A stretch of 64,000 nucleotides of DNA from Clostridium minihomine (GCF_900240385.1 NZ_OEQH01000005.1:1-64000); one strand, 5' to 3'; counted from the stretch's first letter, positions 43,779-52,291 are shown. Translations and numbers: made by a program. The notes: generated by a model not told the origin, from the sequence alone.

Positions 43779-44990
43779 ATGAACAGGAAACCGTTAACCA
43801 CTGTAAATATTTCGCTTCATACCCTGAAGCGAAAGCCTTTTCGGACAGCCGGGCTGATTTTGCTTGTGGCTATGTTTTCCTTTACGCTTTTTGGTGGGAC
43901 AGTGCTGTCCAAAAGCCTGGAAAAAGGAATGAACAGTTTGTCCCAAAGAATGGGAGCCGATATTTTGTCGGTGCCTTATGGATATGAAGCGGATCTGCAA
44001 AGCGCATTGCTGCGGGGAGAACCCAGCACCTTTTACTTTGACGCCGGGGTAACCCAAAAGGTGGCCGGTGTGGAAGGCGTGGAAAAGGTATCCCCCCAGC
44101 TGTACATTGCAACGCTCAGTGCTTCTTGCTGCTCTTATCCCATTCAGCTCATCGGTTTTGATCCGGAAACGGATTTTGTGATTCAGCCGTGGGTGGCCGG
44201 ATCTTTGGATCATTTGCTGGCGGATGGAGAGATTGTGGTGGGTAACAGTCTGGAAGGGGAAGTCGGGCAAAAGCTGAAATTCTTTGACAATTCCTTTCGG
44301 GTTGTGGGCCGTCTGGAAAAAACCGGTATGGGGTTTGATACTTCCGTATTCATGAATCTGAATACCGCCAAACAGGTGGCAAAGGATTCTGAACGGCTTC
44401 AGGCACATCCGGTGGCGGAAAATGCTGACTTGATTTCTTCTGTTATGGTAAAAGTGAAGAATGGATATGACGGGAAAACCGTTGCTAACAATATCCTTCA
44501 AACCTATGCCAAAGACGGGGTACATGTAGTAGTAGCCAAAAACATGATCAGTGAGATTTCTGGCAGCCTGAGCGGCCTGACGGCTTATCTCTATATTTTG
44601 GCGGGCATCTTGTGGATTTTGGCAGTAGGCGTGCTTCTCATTGTGTTTTCTGTCACCTTGAACGCACGGAAAAAGGAATTCAGTATTTTTCGGGTTTTGG
44701 GTGCACCCAGAAGCAAACTGGTGGGCCTGATCCTTTGGGAATCTTCGTTTATCAGCCTGTTTGGTGCGTTGGCCGGAATCATAGCGGCTTCCCTTGTGGT
44801 GTTCCCTTTCCACACCTATATCGGTTCGCTGACCGGCTTGCCCTATCTACAGCTGTCCTTTGGGTCAATCCTGTTCACCGCAGCAGTCAGCTTCCTAATC
44901 TCCTTTGTGGTTGGCCCGATCGCTTCAGCGTATTTTGCAATCAAAGTCAGCCGGAGTGAGATTTATACTGCGATAAAGGAGAATGAATGA
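43779..44990 (+). CDS. FtsX/MacB-type ABC permease (third)
   Basis: 403-residue permease, again with one N-terminal segment, an extracytoplasmic core (about 45-265) and three C-terminal segments; the coupling helix is NARKKEFSIFRVLGAPRSKL. Unlike the earlier pair it has no second permease, so it probably acts as a homodimer with the following ATPase. It ends with ATGA overlap into the ATPase gene. Confidence 0.83.
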   Translation: MNRKPLTTVNISLHTLKRKPFRTAGLILLVAMFSFTLFGGTVLSKSLEKGMNSLSQRMGADILSVPYGYEADLQSALLRGEPSTFYFDAGVTQKVAGVEGVEKVSPQLYIATLSASCCSYPIQLIGFDPETDFVIQPWVAGSLDHLLADGEIVVGNSLEGEVGQKLKFFDNSFRVVGRLEKTGMGFDTSVFMNLNTAKQVAKDSERLQAHPVAENADLISSVMVKVKNGYDGKTVANNILQTYAKDGVHVVVAKNMISEISGSLSGLTAYLYILAGILWILAVGVLLIVFSVTLNARKKEFSIFRVLGAPRSKLVGLILWESSFISLFGALAGIIAASLVVFPFHTYIGSLTGLPYLQLSFGSILFTAAVSFLISFVVGPIASAYFAIKVSRSEIYTAIKENE

Positions 44991-45709
44991 TGCTGTTGGA
45001 AATAAAAGGGCTAACGAAACAGTATAAGCTCGGGGAAGCGCTGTTTTCTGCGGTGGAACAAGTGGATTTGTCCATCGACAAGGGTGACTTTATCAGTATC
45101 ATCGGGCGTTCCGGCAGCGGAAAAAGCACGTTTCTGAATATGCTTGCCGGACTGCTGAATCCGACTGCCGGCAGTGTAGAACTGGACGGCATGGATATTT
45201 ACTCTTTAAAAGAACAGGAGATTTCACGGCTGCGCAATACCCGGCTGGGGTATATTCCCCAAGGCTCTTGCGCTCTTTCCAGCCTGACAGTGTTTGATAA
45301 CGTAAGGCTGCCGTTTTTTCTTTCCAAACGGCAGGGGGATTCTGCGGGCAGGGCGGCATATCTTCTGGAGCAGGTGGGCATCTCTCATTTAGCCGAGCAG
45401 TTTCCCTCTCAGCTTTCAGGTGGAGAGCTGCGCCGTGTTTTAATCGCCAGGGCACTGATGAATGAACCGGATCTGCTCATTGCGGATGAACCCACTTCGG
45501 ATTTGGATGTGGAAACCACCCGGGAAATCATGGAGCTTTTTGGGCGGATTCATCAGAGCGGCACAGCAATTTTGCTGGTGACCCATGAACTGGATACGTT
45601 GGAATTCGGCAATCGAGTGCTGACCATGGCGTCCGGGCGGTTGACGCAGGGGGTGCACATTTCTTCCGTAAACACTTCGCAAATAAATTCTGTTCCCAAA
45701 AATCAATAG
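44987..45709 (+). CDS. ABC ATP-binding protein (partner of third FtsX permease)
   Basis: 240-residue LolD/MacB-type ATPase: Walker A GRSGSGKST, signature LSGGELRRV, Walker B LLIADEPTSDLD, H-loop LVTHE. Translationally coupled to the permease. Last gene of the iron operon, ending in a strong terminator. Confidence 0.88.
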   Translation: MMLLEIKGLTKQYKLGEALFSAVEQVDLSIDKGDFISIIGRSGSGKSTFLNMLAGLLNPTAGSVELDGMDIYSLKEQEISRLRNTRLGYIPQGSCALSSLTVFDNVRLPFFLSKRQGDSAGRAAYLLEQVGISHLAEQFPSQLSGGELRRVLIARALMNEPDLLIADEPTSDLDVETTREIMELFGRIHQSGTAILLVTHELDTLEFGNRVLTMASGRLTQGVHISSVNTSQINSVPKNQ

Positions 45710-45715
45710 AACCTA

Positions 45716-45756
45716 AAGCTTTCGGTGCTGTATTGGTACAGCGCCGAAAGTTTTTT
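45716..45756 (+). terminator. Terminator of the FTR1/P19 operon
   Basis: CTTTCGGTGCTGTA pairs with TACAGCGCCGAAAG around TTGG (one G-T pair), followed by TTTTTT. Confidence 0.93.
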
Positions 45757-45837
45757 AAAATAACGAGAAAGATAAGGTTCCAAATGATTGGATACAGTAA
45801 AGATTAAATAAAATATAAAAATGATTGCTGCAGATAA

Positions 45838-46095
45838 ATGGATAAAAAGCAAAGTCATCATGAAACAGAAAGCGGCTGTGCCTTCCGGCAGCGGACTTGC
45901 CCAACGGAAATATACTCTGAACCGGAATCTGCGGCTTCTTTAGCGAAAAATAATCAGATATGGGACACCACACCAGCCGTACAGAGCAACCATAAAATTG
46001 TATTTATAACTGCGAAATATAACAATAAGTCGCTGTATGGGATGAATCAACTGCTTAATTATTATCCTGAACAATTCATGCAGTCCGCAGAATGA
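45838..46095 (+). pseudogene. C-terminal remnant of a siderophore-binding protein
   Basis: The frame's last 50 or so residues (NNQIWDTTPAVQSNHKIVF onward) align with the C-termini of the two intact AraC-SBP fusions (EIWKSMPAVKNNHVIEY and AVWNSIPAVKQGYVIEV). The preceding part has no recognisable protein sequence, no ribosome site and no promoter. I read it as the 3' end of a former copy left by deletion, marking the left edge of the array. The exact left border of homology is about 45895. Confidence 0.55.
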
Positions 46096-46127
46096 TAAGG
46101 CGGTTGCCCTTTGATGAAAGGGAAGCA

Positions 46128-46176
46128 TATACAGACCGGTGTTACTATGATATAATCTAAGTTAGCTAAATCTAAC
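46128..46176 (+). promoter_or_regulatory. Promoter and box 3 of AraC-SBP copy 1
   Basis: TATACA (46128-46133), 17-bp spacer, TATAAT (46151-46156), then GTTAG-CTAAAT-CTAAC at 46161-46176. The box begins 10 bp after the start of the -10, exactly as in copy 2. Confidence 0.7.
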
Positions 46177-46201
46177 CACGCTGTCTTCATAGAGGTGCCG
46201 T

Positions 46202-48115
46202 ATGTACATACAGAACAATTCATCAAACTTTACACAAAGGGAAATCGCTGCCGCGCTTCAAATATGGAACCGGGCGGCTGTTTCCCTTTTGGATATTCGA
46301 CACAATTTAATTTCCCCAGAAGAAGCATTGCACGGCTATCGACTGCCTGCCAGTGCTTTTGTTTATACCAGCGGCGGCAAAGCAGAGGTTCTTTTAAACG
46401 ATACTGCATACAATGCGGAACGTTTTGGCCTGTTCCACAGCGCCAAGGGAACAGAATTAAGCATTGAGCCCCGTTGCGACTGGCTGGAATATTACATGGT
46501 TCTGTACAAAGCCGTAGAACCACCTTTTCGCAGGGGCGAGTATCTTCGATGGATGGAGCAGGTCAATCCATTCCGACAACAATACGGCTTTGCGCCAAAG
46601 AATCCAATCTTTTTTTCAGAAGAACTGCGAAAAATGTACGAGAAATGGAAAGGCCCCACACCTCTTACTATTTTTTATGGCAAAGCAGTATTTTACCGCT
46701 TTGTGTATGAGATTTATGAGGAACTGGAGCAGGGCCATATCCACGTTTTTGAGCCGGATGTGATTGCTATGGCTCAAAAGTATTTCAATGAGCATTATAG
46801 CGAAGCCGTTTCTATTCAGAATATGTGTGACGTTTTGGGAATCAGCTACAGTCACTTTCATCGGAGCTTTAAACAGCAAACGGGGAAAAGTCCACAAGAA
46901 TATTTAATACAAACTCGCTTAGCTGCAGCGCAGGAATTGTTAAAAAACAAAGGGTCTACCATTCGAGAGGTGGCCGGATACTGTGGTTTTCAAGACGAGC
47001 GGAATTTTCAGCGCCTGTTTTTGAAACACACCGGACTATCCCCCCATGCCTACAGAGAGAATACACCGCTTTGTGTGAGAGGTGAAACCGTGGGCAAGTT
47101 GATTCCTTTTCTTTATAATGAGGAGAGTCGAGTTAGTCCTGACGAACTCAAAGAAAAAGGAGCAACTTTTATGTTTAAACCAACACGAAGCAAAGCGGTG
47201 GTTGCGGCGGCACTGTCGCTTATGCTGCTGATGTCCGCTTGCGGAACACCCCCCGCAAGCAGTACGGATTCTGCAACAGCAGTAACTGGCCAAGTAACAG
47301 AATCGGCAGAAGAAGGAACGAGGACAATCAGCACGGTTATGGGTGATGTAGAGGTTCCGGTCAATCCAAAACGGATTGCGGTTTGGGTATATGAACAGGA
47401 ACTGTATTCTCTGGGGGTAACTCCGGTGTCGGTTTCTCCCGGCCATTATGAGGATATGTGGCCCGACATCAAAACTTTCAGCTATGCACCCGAAAAAGAG
47501 GAACTATTAGCTCTGGAGCCGGATTTGCTTATTACCTATGATGACGCATCTTTCTTTGAAAATTACCAGAGCATTGCGCCGGTTATTTGCATACCGCTAT
47601 CTACACCCGCGGAAGAAACGCTGAGTTTTATCGGGGATCTGCTCAATATGTCCGACCAGGCAAATGCGTTGATTCAAACGTTTAACAAACAGGTGGATCA
47701 ATCGAAAGCCACGATTGATGCACTGGGTGCATCCGGTAAGACGGCTGTCCTGATTGAACCGCTTGGAGGAGATATCTGGATCTATGACAACGCATATGGC
47801 AGGGGCGGTGCTATCCTTTATGATTATTTGGGATTCAAAATCCCGAAGATCATCAGCGATCGCTTGGGAGATCAGCATTTTCTGAAAATATCATTAGAAG
47901 TGCTCCCGCAATATTGTGACGCAGACTATGTTGTTGTAGTAACAGGAGATTCCTATCATGACCTGAAAGAACGGGAAATATGGAAATCGATGCCTGCTGT
48001 TAAAAACAACCATGTCATTGAATATGACCCGTCGCAATACGACGGCAGAGGGTTGGACAAAAAAACACTGAACTTTTTTACAGACTGGCTGGTAAACAAC
48101 TCGGAATCACATTGA
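46202..48115 (+). CDS. AraC regulator fused to a siderophore-binding lipoprotein, copy 1
   Basis: 637-residue fusion. Residues 1-185 are a sensor-like domain, about 190-290 the double AraC helix-turn-helix (ending GYCGFQDERNFQRLFLKHTGLSP), 295-323 a linker, 324-347 a signal peptide with lipobox cysteine Cys347, and 370-637 a FecB/FhuD-type ferric-siderophore-binding domain. Bacillus Btr joins the same two domains but without a signal sequence. A perfectly spaced internal ribosome site (47156-47162) precedes Met324, so the gene may make both a fusion and a separate lipoprotein. GAGGTG precedes ATG 46202. No stop codon separates the domains. Permease genes for the binding protein are not adjacent. 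Confidence 0.85.
   Translation: MYIQNNSSNFTQREIAAALQIWNRAAVSLLDIRHNLISPEEALHGYRLPASAFVYTSGGKAEVLLNDTAYNAERFGLFHSAKGTELSIEPRCDWLEYYMVLYKAVEPPFRRGEYLRWMEQVNPFRQQYGFAPKNPIFFSEELRKMYEKWKGPTPLTIFYGKAVFYRFVYEIYEELEQGHIHVFEPDVIAMAQKYFNEHYSEAVSIQNMCDVLGISYSHFHRSFKQQTGKSPQEYLIQTRLAAAQELLKNKGSTIREVAGYCGFQDERNFQRLFLKHTGLSPHAYRENTPLCVRGETVGKLIPFLYNEESRVSPDELKEKGATFMFKPTRSKAVVAAALSLMLLMSACGTPPASSTDSATAVTGQVTESAEEGTRTISTVMGDVEVPVNPKRIAVWVYEQELYSLGVTPVSVSPGHYEDMWPDIKTFSYAPEKEELLALEPDLLITYDDASFFENYQSIAPVICIPLSTPAEETLSFIGDLLNMSDQANALIQTFNKQVDQSKATIDALGASGKTAVLIEPLGGDIWIYDNAYGRGGAILYDYLGFKIPKIISDRLGDQHFLKISLEVLPQYCDADYVVVVTGDSYHDLKEREIWKSMPAVKNNHVIEYDPSQYDGRGLDKKTLNFFTDWLVNNSESH
47156..47173 (+). promoter_or_regulatory. 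Internal ribosome-binding site and start codon inside AraC-SBP copy 1
   Basis: AAAGGAG (47156-47162), 8-bp spacing, ATG 47171, in frame (codon 324). It opens a classic lipoprotein signal. An internal initiation would yield a 314-residue secreted binding protein. Confidence 0.65.
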
Positions 48116-48199
48116 CCAGATCATTTTAATGGTTGTGCGTATGTAAGGCAAGAAAAGAAGCTGCACATCGTCATATATACAATGCCCTTTTGTGTGTGA

Positions 48200-48225
48200 T
48201 ATAATTAAAGTTAGCTAAAGTTAAC
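48200..48225 (+). promoter_or_regulatory. Promoter -10 and box 4 of AraC-SBP copy 2
   Basis: TATAAT at 48200-48205, TATACA 18 bp upstream, and GTTAG-CTAAAG-TTAAC at 48210-48225 (one mismatch in the right half). Arrangement matches copy 1. Confidence 0.65.
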
Positions 48226-48252
48226 TGCTGTATTTACCATAGAGGTGCCTGT

Positions 48253-50178
48253 ATGTATATCGATAAAAACAAATCTTATTTTACACAAAGGGAAATCGCC
48301 GCCGCGCTCCAAATATGGAACCGGGCGGCTGTTTCCCTTTTGGATATTCGCCACAATTTAATCTCGCCAGAAGAAGCGTTGCACGGTTACCGACTGCCCG
48401 CCAGTGCTTTTCTTTATACCAGCGGCGGCAAAGCAGAGGTTCTTTTAAACGATACCGCATACAATGCGGAACGTTTTGGTCTGTTTCATGGCGGCAAGGG
48501 AACGGAATTAAGCATTCAGCCCCGTTGCGATTGGCTGGAATACTATATGGTTCTGTATAAGGCTGTGGAGCCATCGACACACAAAAAGGCGTATGCCAAC
48601 CTGCTTGAAGTCACCAATCCATTCAGGCAGCAATACGGTTTTATGCCGGATAACCCGGTTTTTTTGTCCGAGCTTCTTCGGAAAATGCACGAAAAATGGA
48701 TAGGGCCTACACCCTTAAATTTATTTTATGGGAAAACTGCATTTTATCAGCTGGTCTATGAAATTTATGAAGAACTGGATAAGGGGCACATCCCCGTTTT
48801 TCAACCGGATATTGTAGCAATGGTACAGCGCTTTATGGATGATTCTTATGCGCAGAATATCAGCATTCAGGAAGTGGCAAACGTTTTCAGCGTGAGTTAC
48901 AGCCATTTGCACCGGATTTTTTCCCGCAAAGTGGGCAAATCTCCGCAGGAGTATCTGATGGAAACACGTTTGAATGCCTGCAAATCTCATCTGGCGAAAG
49001 GCAAGCTGTCGATGCGTGAGATTGCCAAAGGCACGGGCTTTTCCGATGAATATCATTTTAACCGTATGTTTGTGCGTCATGTAGGAATCACACCAGGCGA
49101 ATACAGAAAGAAAATGACAATGGATATGAGAGATTCTGCTATTGGTAACCTGGTTCCTTTTCCGTATAATGAAGAGAGTCAAGTTAGTCTTGGCGAACTC
49201 AAAGGAAAAGGAGCAACTTACATGTTGAAAGAGATACGAAGCAAAGCGGTGGCGGCCGCGGCGCTTTCTCTGATGCTGCTGATGAGCGCATGCAGCACGG
49301 CACCCGCCAATACTGGCGGTGTGGATTCTGCGCCGACTTCAGCGGTAGCATCACAAATATCAGAGACGGAACAAGGCACAAGGATTGTACATACCGTTAT
49401 GGGCGATGTAGCAGTGCCCGTAAAGCCTGAAAGTATTGCATCGTTCGGTATGCCGGGCGATCTGGTCGCAATTGGGGTGATACCCGTATGTGGTGACAGT
49501 GAAGCCCGGTTATTTGACGGACTTTTGTCTTCGGATCAATATGTTTATACGGCAATGAAAGATTATGAAGCAATCATGGAGTGCGAGCCCGACTTAATCA
49601 TTTTGGCCAATGCGCCAGAGAAGGAAATATACGATAAGCTTTCAGCAATCGCACCCACGGTTGTTGTAAATTCAAATTCCCTCAGCACAAGGGAGCGCAT
49701 TGAGTTTACCGGCGATCTTGTTGGGCAGACCGTGGCAGCCAAAGATGCCATGAATCAATTTGAAAAGAAGGCAGAAGCTTGCCGCAAAAAATTAGAAGAT
49801 GCAGGGATCCGTGGCAAAACCGTGACAGTAATGGAAGGAAACTATTTGTTTGGGGACAAATATGGCCGCGGTGCGGATATTGTATATAACTATCTTGGTC
49901 TTTCTGCCCCTGAAAAGCTGCAAGCGGTATTTTCCAGCGGTAAGCTGGCTTTCGAAGTATCGATGGAGGTAATGGAACAATATTGCGGGGACTATATCAT
50001 TCGCTCTGTTTGGGATGGTTCTGAAAATCTTGATGAAAATGCTGTCTGGAACAGCATTCCGGCTGTCAAGCAAGGTTACGTAATCGAAGTTGACTTTACC
50101 GATTATTTTGCAAGAGACCTTTATACTTCCACGAAACAGCTGGAGGATCTAACTCAGGCTTTTCTTGCTTTGAAGTAG
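48253..50178 (+). CDS. AraC regulator fused to a siderophore-binding lipoprotein, copy 2
   Basis: 641-residue paralogue of copy 1 with identical architecture: sensor, AraC HTH (about 190-290), linker, signal peptide and lipobox Cys347, FecB-like domain. The first roughly 105 residues are nearly identical to copy 1, the HTH is moderately similar, and the binding domain is strongly diverged (for example SFGMPGDLVAIGVIP here versus VWVYEQELYSLGVTP). The binding domains therefore probably recognise different siderophores. An internal AAAAGGAG and ATG 49222 occupy the same codon (324) as in copy 1. GAGGTG precedes the first ATG. Confidence 0.85.
   Translation: MYIDKNKSYFTQREIAAALQIWNRAAVSLLDIRHNLISPEEALHGYRLPASAFLYTSGGKAEVLLNDTAYNAERFGLFHGGKGTELSIQPRCDWLEYYMVLYKAVEPSTHKKAYANLLEVTNPFRQQYGFMPDNPVFLSELLRKMHEKWIGPTPLNLFYGKTAFYQLVYEIYEELDKGHIPVFQPDIVAMVQRFMDDSYAQNISIQEVANVFSVSYSHLHRIFSRKVGKSPQEYLMETRLNACKSHLAKGKLSMREIAKGTGFSDEYHFNRMFVRHVGITPGEYRKKMTMDMRDSAIGNLVPFPYNEESQVSLGELKGKGATYMLKEIRSKAVAAAALSLMLLMSACSTAPANTGGVDSAPTSAVASQISETEQGTRIVHTVMGDVAVPVKPESIASFGMPGDLVAIGVIPVCGDSEARLFDGLLSSDQYVYTAMKDYEAIMECEPDLIILANAPEKEIYDKLSAIAPTVVVNSNSLSTRERIEFTGDLVGQTVAAKDAMNQFEKKAEACRKKLEDAGIRGKTVTVMEGNYLFGDKYGRGADIVYNYLGLSAPEKLQAVFSSGKLAFEVSMEVMEQYCGDYIIRSVWDGSENLDENAVWNSIPAVKQGYVIEVDFTDYFARDLYTSTKQLEDLTQAFLALK
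49206..49224 (+). promoter_or_regulatory. Internal ribosome-binding site and start codon inside AraC-SBP copy 2
   Basis: AAAAGGAG (49206-49213), 8-bp spacing, ATG 49222, in frame at codon 324, ahead of the lipoprotein signal. Conserved with copy 1. Confidence 0.65.
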
Positions 50179-50268
50179 CTGTACTTGCAGTCAAAGTGAT
50201 TTAGAATTTGGTGAAACATTTTTCGCTTTCCTTTTCTGTACAAGCCATATAAAATATGTTATTATACG

Positions 50269-50284
50269 ATTAGAAAAGACTAAC
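50269..50284 (+). promoter_or_regulatory. Box 5 upstream of the truncated AraC-SBP copy 3
   Basis: ATTAG-AAAAGA-CTAAC, the shared motif with one mismatch, lying just after TATTAT (50260-50265). Confidence 0.55.
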
Positions 50285-50315
50285 ACGCGAAGCTTGGCAT
50301 AAAGGGGTGCACAGT

Positions 50316-50594
50316 ATGCATACATTAAGCGGAGAAAAAAATGTTTTTCACCGCGAGACTATCGCCGACGCCATCCGTATCTGGAATGACGCGGCGATTT
50401 CTCTTTTTGATATCCGCCACAATTTAATCTCACCTGAAAAAGCTTTGCACAGTTACCGTCTTCCTGCCAGTGCTTTTCTTTATACCAGCGGCGGCAAAGC
50501 AGAAATTATGCTGAATGACACTTCCTTTGCTGTGGATCGCTTCGGTCTGTTCCATGGTGGAAAAGGCAAGCTGTTTCCGTATAATAAGCGATGA
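50316..50594 (+). pseudogene. AraC-SBP copy 3, internally deleted remnant
   Basis: About 85 residues align with the N-terminus of copies 1 and 2 (IWNDAAISLFDIRHNLISPEKALHSY, ASAFLYTSGGKAE, RFGLFHGGKG) and then jump directly to GKLFPYN, the counterpart of the linker GNLVPFPYNEES, before a stop. The sensor's second half and the whole helix-turn-helix are missing, so a deletion of roughly 700 bp is inferred. AAAGGGG precedes ATG 50316. It could still make a short peptide but not a DNA-binding protein. Confidence 0.75.
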
Positions 50595-50665
50595 TAGTTA
50601 GCAAAGACAAACCAAAAGAGGAACCATCCAAAAGAATGAATTTATCATGGAAAGGATCTATACAT

Positions 50666-50821
50666 ATGCAAAACCCTCCCGCAAAGCAGCCAAAGCGCGG
50701 CGTTGCCCGCTTTACGCTGTACATGCTGGCAGGGGTTGGGCTTCGGGTTCTGATGTCGGCGGCATCGATCAGCTTTGGCGCCGCCGTTTCATATTGGGAG
50801 CGAAGTTGGTTCCACTACTAA
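50666..50821 (+). CDS. Short ORF after copy 3, unrecognised (51 aa)
   Basis: 51-residue frame starting MQNPPAKQPKRG, with a hydrophobic segment (ARFTLYMLAGVGLRVLMSAASISFGAAVSY). AAAGGA lies 9 bp before ATG 50666. It sits where copies 1 and 2 have the lipoprotein start, but the sequence is not similar to that signal peptide; it may be the truncated start of an ABC exporter-like or other membrane protein. It probably belongs to the decayed end of the array. Confidence 0.35.
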   Translation: MQNPPAKQPKRGVARFTLYMLAGVGLRVLMSAASISFGAAVSYWERSWFHY

Positions 50822-50880
50822 GCAAAAAAGCCGCGTCAAGCTGTGCCTGCACTATCATAAAAACACCTACTCCAAAAAGC

Positions 50881-50933
50881 AAAAAAGACGATTCTTTTCG
50901 GCATGAGAAACCAAAAAGAATCGTCTTATTTTT
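50881..50933. terminator. Bidirectional terminator between the iron island and the nucleoside operon
   Basis: AAGACGATTCTTTT (50885-50898) pairs perfectly with AAAAGAATCGTCTT (50914-50927), with A-runs left and T-runs right. Confidence 0.9.
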
Positions 50934-50943
50934 ATCGCTTTCT

Positions 50944-52266
50944 TTAGAACCGCTCTACGCCGTCACGGGTTACACGAGCATAGATTAAAGGAATGTTGTC
51001 GGGAGTTTCCTCTCGAATGGTTACAGCGCTGTTAAACAGACTTTCGGCCTGTGCACAGCGTACAGCATCCGAAGTATAGAACGTGGCGAGACTCTCGCCT
51101 TTTTTCACCCGATCGCCCACCTTTTTCTGAAGGATGATTCCGGCGCTGTAATCAATTGGATCTTCTTTCTTTTCACGTCCGGCGCCAAGCTCAACAGAAG
51201 CAATTCCGCACTTTTCTGTGTCAATGGCGTAAAAATAACCGTCCTGCTGGGCATATACTTCATGGCACACCTTGGCCTGCTGGAACTTCGTGTGGTCTTC
51301 CAGAACCGAGATATCGCCTTCCTGTGCTGCAACCATCTCTTTCAGCTTTTCAAAGCCCTGGCCATTTTCAATTTGCTCCATTGCCGTCTTCTTGCATTCG
51401 TCAATGCTTCCTTTGCCCGCCAGATACAGCATATTCGCTGACAGCTCGATGCAGATTTCGGTCAGGTCGGCCGGGCCATGCCCTTTTAGTGTATCGCACA
51501 CTTCACAAATTTCCAGTGTATTGCCGATGGCATTGCCAAGCGGGCGATTCATATCGGTAATCAGCGCAACCGTCCGGCGGCCCACATGCTCCCCGATTGA
51601 AACCATAGCCTCGGCAAGGCGAATGGAATCATCCACTGTTTTCATAAATGCGCCGCTGCCTGCCTTCACGTCCAACAGAATACAATCGGAACCGGCCGCG
51701 ATTTTTTTACTCATCACGCTGGAGGCAATCAGCGGAATGCTGTCTACCGTAGCGGTCACATCACGCAAAGCATACAGCTTTTTGTCTGCGGGCACAAGGT
51801 TGCCCGACTGCCCAATGACACTGACGCCAACTTTGCGGACAATGTCAAAGAACTTTTCCCGGCTGAAGGAAGTCTGAATTCCGGGAATAGACTCCATTTT
51901 ATCGATGGTTCCCCCGGTATGCCCCAGGCCGCGCCCGCTCATCTTTGCCACCGGAACGCCAAGCGACGCCACAATGGAAGAAATAATCAGCGTGGTTTTA
52001 TCCCCAACGCCGCCGGTGCTGTGCTTATCCACCTTAATTCCGGGAATGGAAGAAAGATCGACCATATCGCCCGAATTTGCCATACCCATGGTAAGCGTGG
52101 CGGTTTCTTTTTCGCTCATGCCTTTAAAATAAATCGCCATCAAAAGTGCAGATGCCTGATAATCCGGAATCTGGCCTTCCACATAATTTCGAATAAAAAA
52201 CTCAATTTCTTCTTTGGTCAGTTCTCCGCCGTCACGTTTCTTTTCAATAATATCATACATTCTCAC
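50944..52266 (-). CDS. pdp: Pyrimidine-nucleoside (thymidine) phosphorylase
   Basis: 440-residue enzyme splitting uridine, thymidine or deoxyuridine with phosphate into base and (deoxy)ribose 1-phosphate. Signatures: KHSTGGVGDKTTL (phosphate loop), MSGRGLGHTGGTIDKMES, and the C-terminal lipoyl-like domain. Start taken as GTG 52266 after AAAGGGTGA; ATG 52260 is the alternative. Last gene of the nucleoside operon, next to the terminator. Confidence 0.92.
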   Translation of the reverse strand: MRMYDIIEKKRDGGELTKEEIEFFIRNYVEGQIPDYQASALLMAIYFKGMSEKETATLTMGMANSGDMVDLSSIPGIKVDKHSTGGVGDKTTLIISSIVASLGVPVAKMSGRGLGHTGGTIDKMESIPGIQTSFSREKFFDIVRKVGVSVIGQSGNLVPADKKLYALRDVTATVDSIPLIASSVMSKKIAAGSDCILLDVKAGSGAFMKTVDDSIRLAEAMVSIGEHVGRRTVALITDMNRPLGNAIGNTLEICEVCDTLKGHGPADLTEICIELSANMLYLAGKGSIDECKKTAMEQIENGQGFEKLKEMVAAQEGDISVLEDHTKFQQAKVCHEVYAQQDGYFYAIDTEKCGIASVELGAGREKKEDPIDYSAGIILQKKVGDRVKKGESLATFYTSDAVRCAQAESLFNSAVTIREETPDNIPLIYARVTRDGVERF

Positions 52267-52291
52267 TCTGGGTCACCCTTTTCCAATTGTG

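Noticed and set aside
43794-44813. Long minus-strand frame opposite the third FtsX permease
   Set aside because: Mirror frame of a well-supported permease; composition rich in His, Gln and Arg, no domain.
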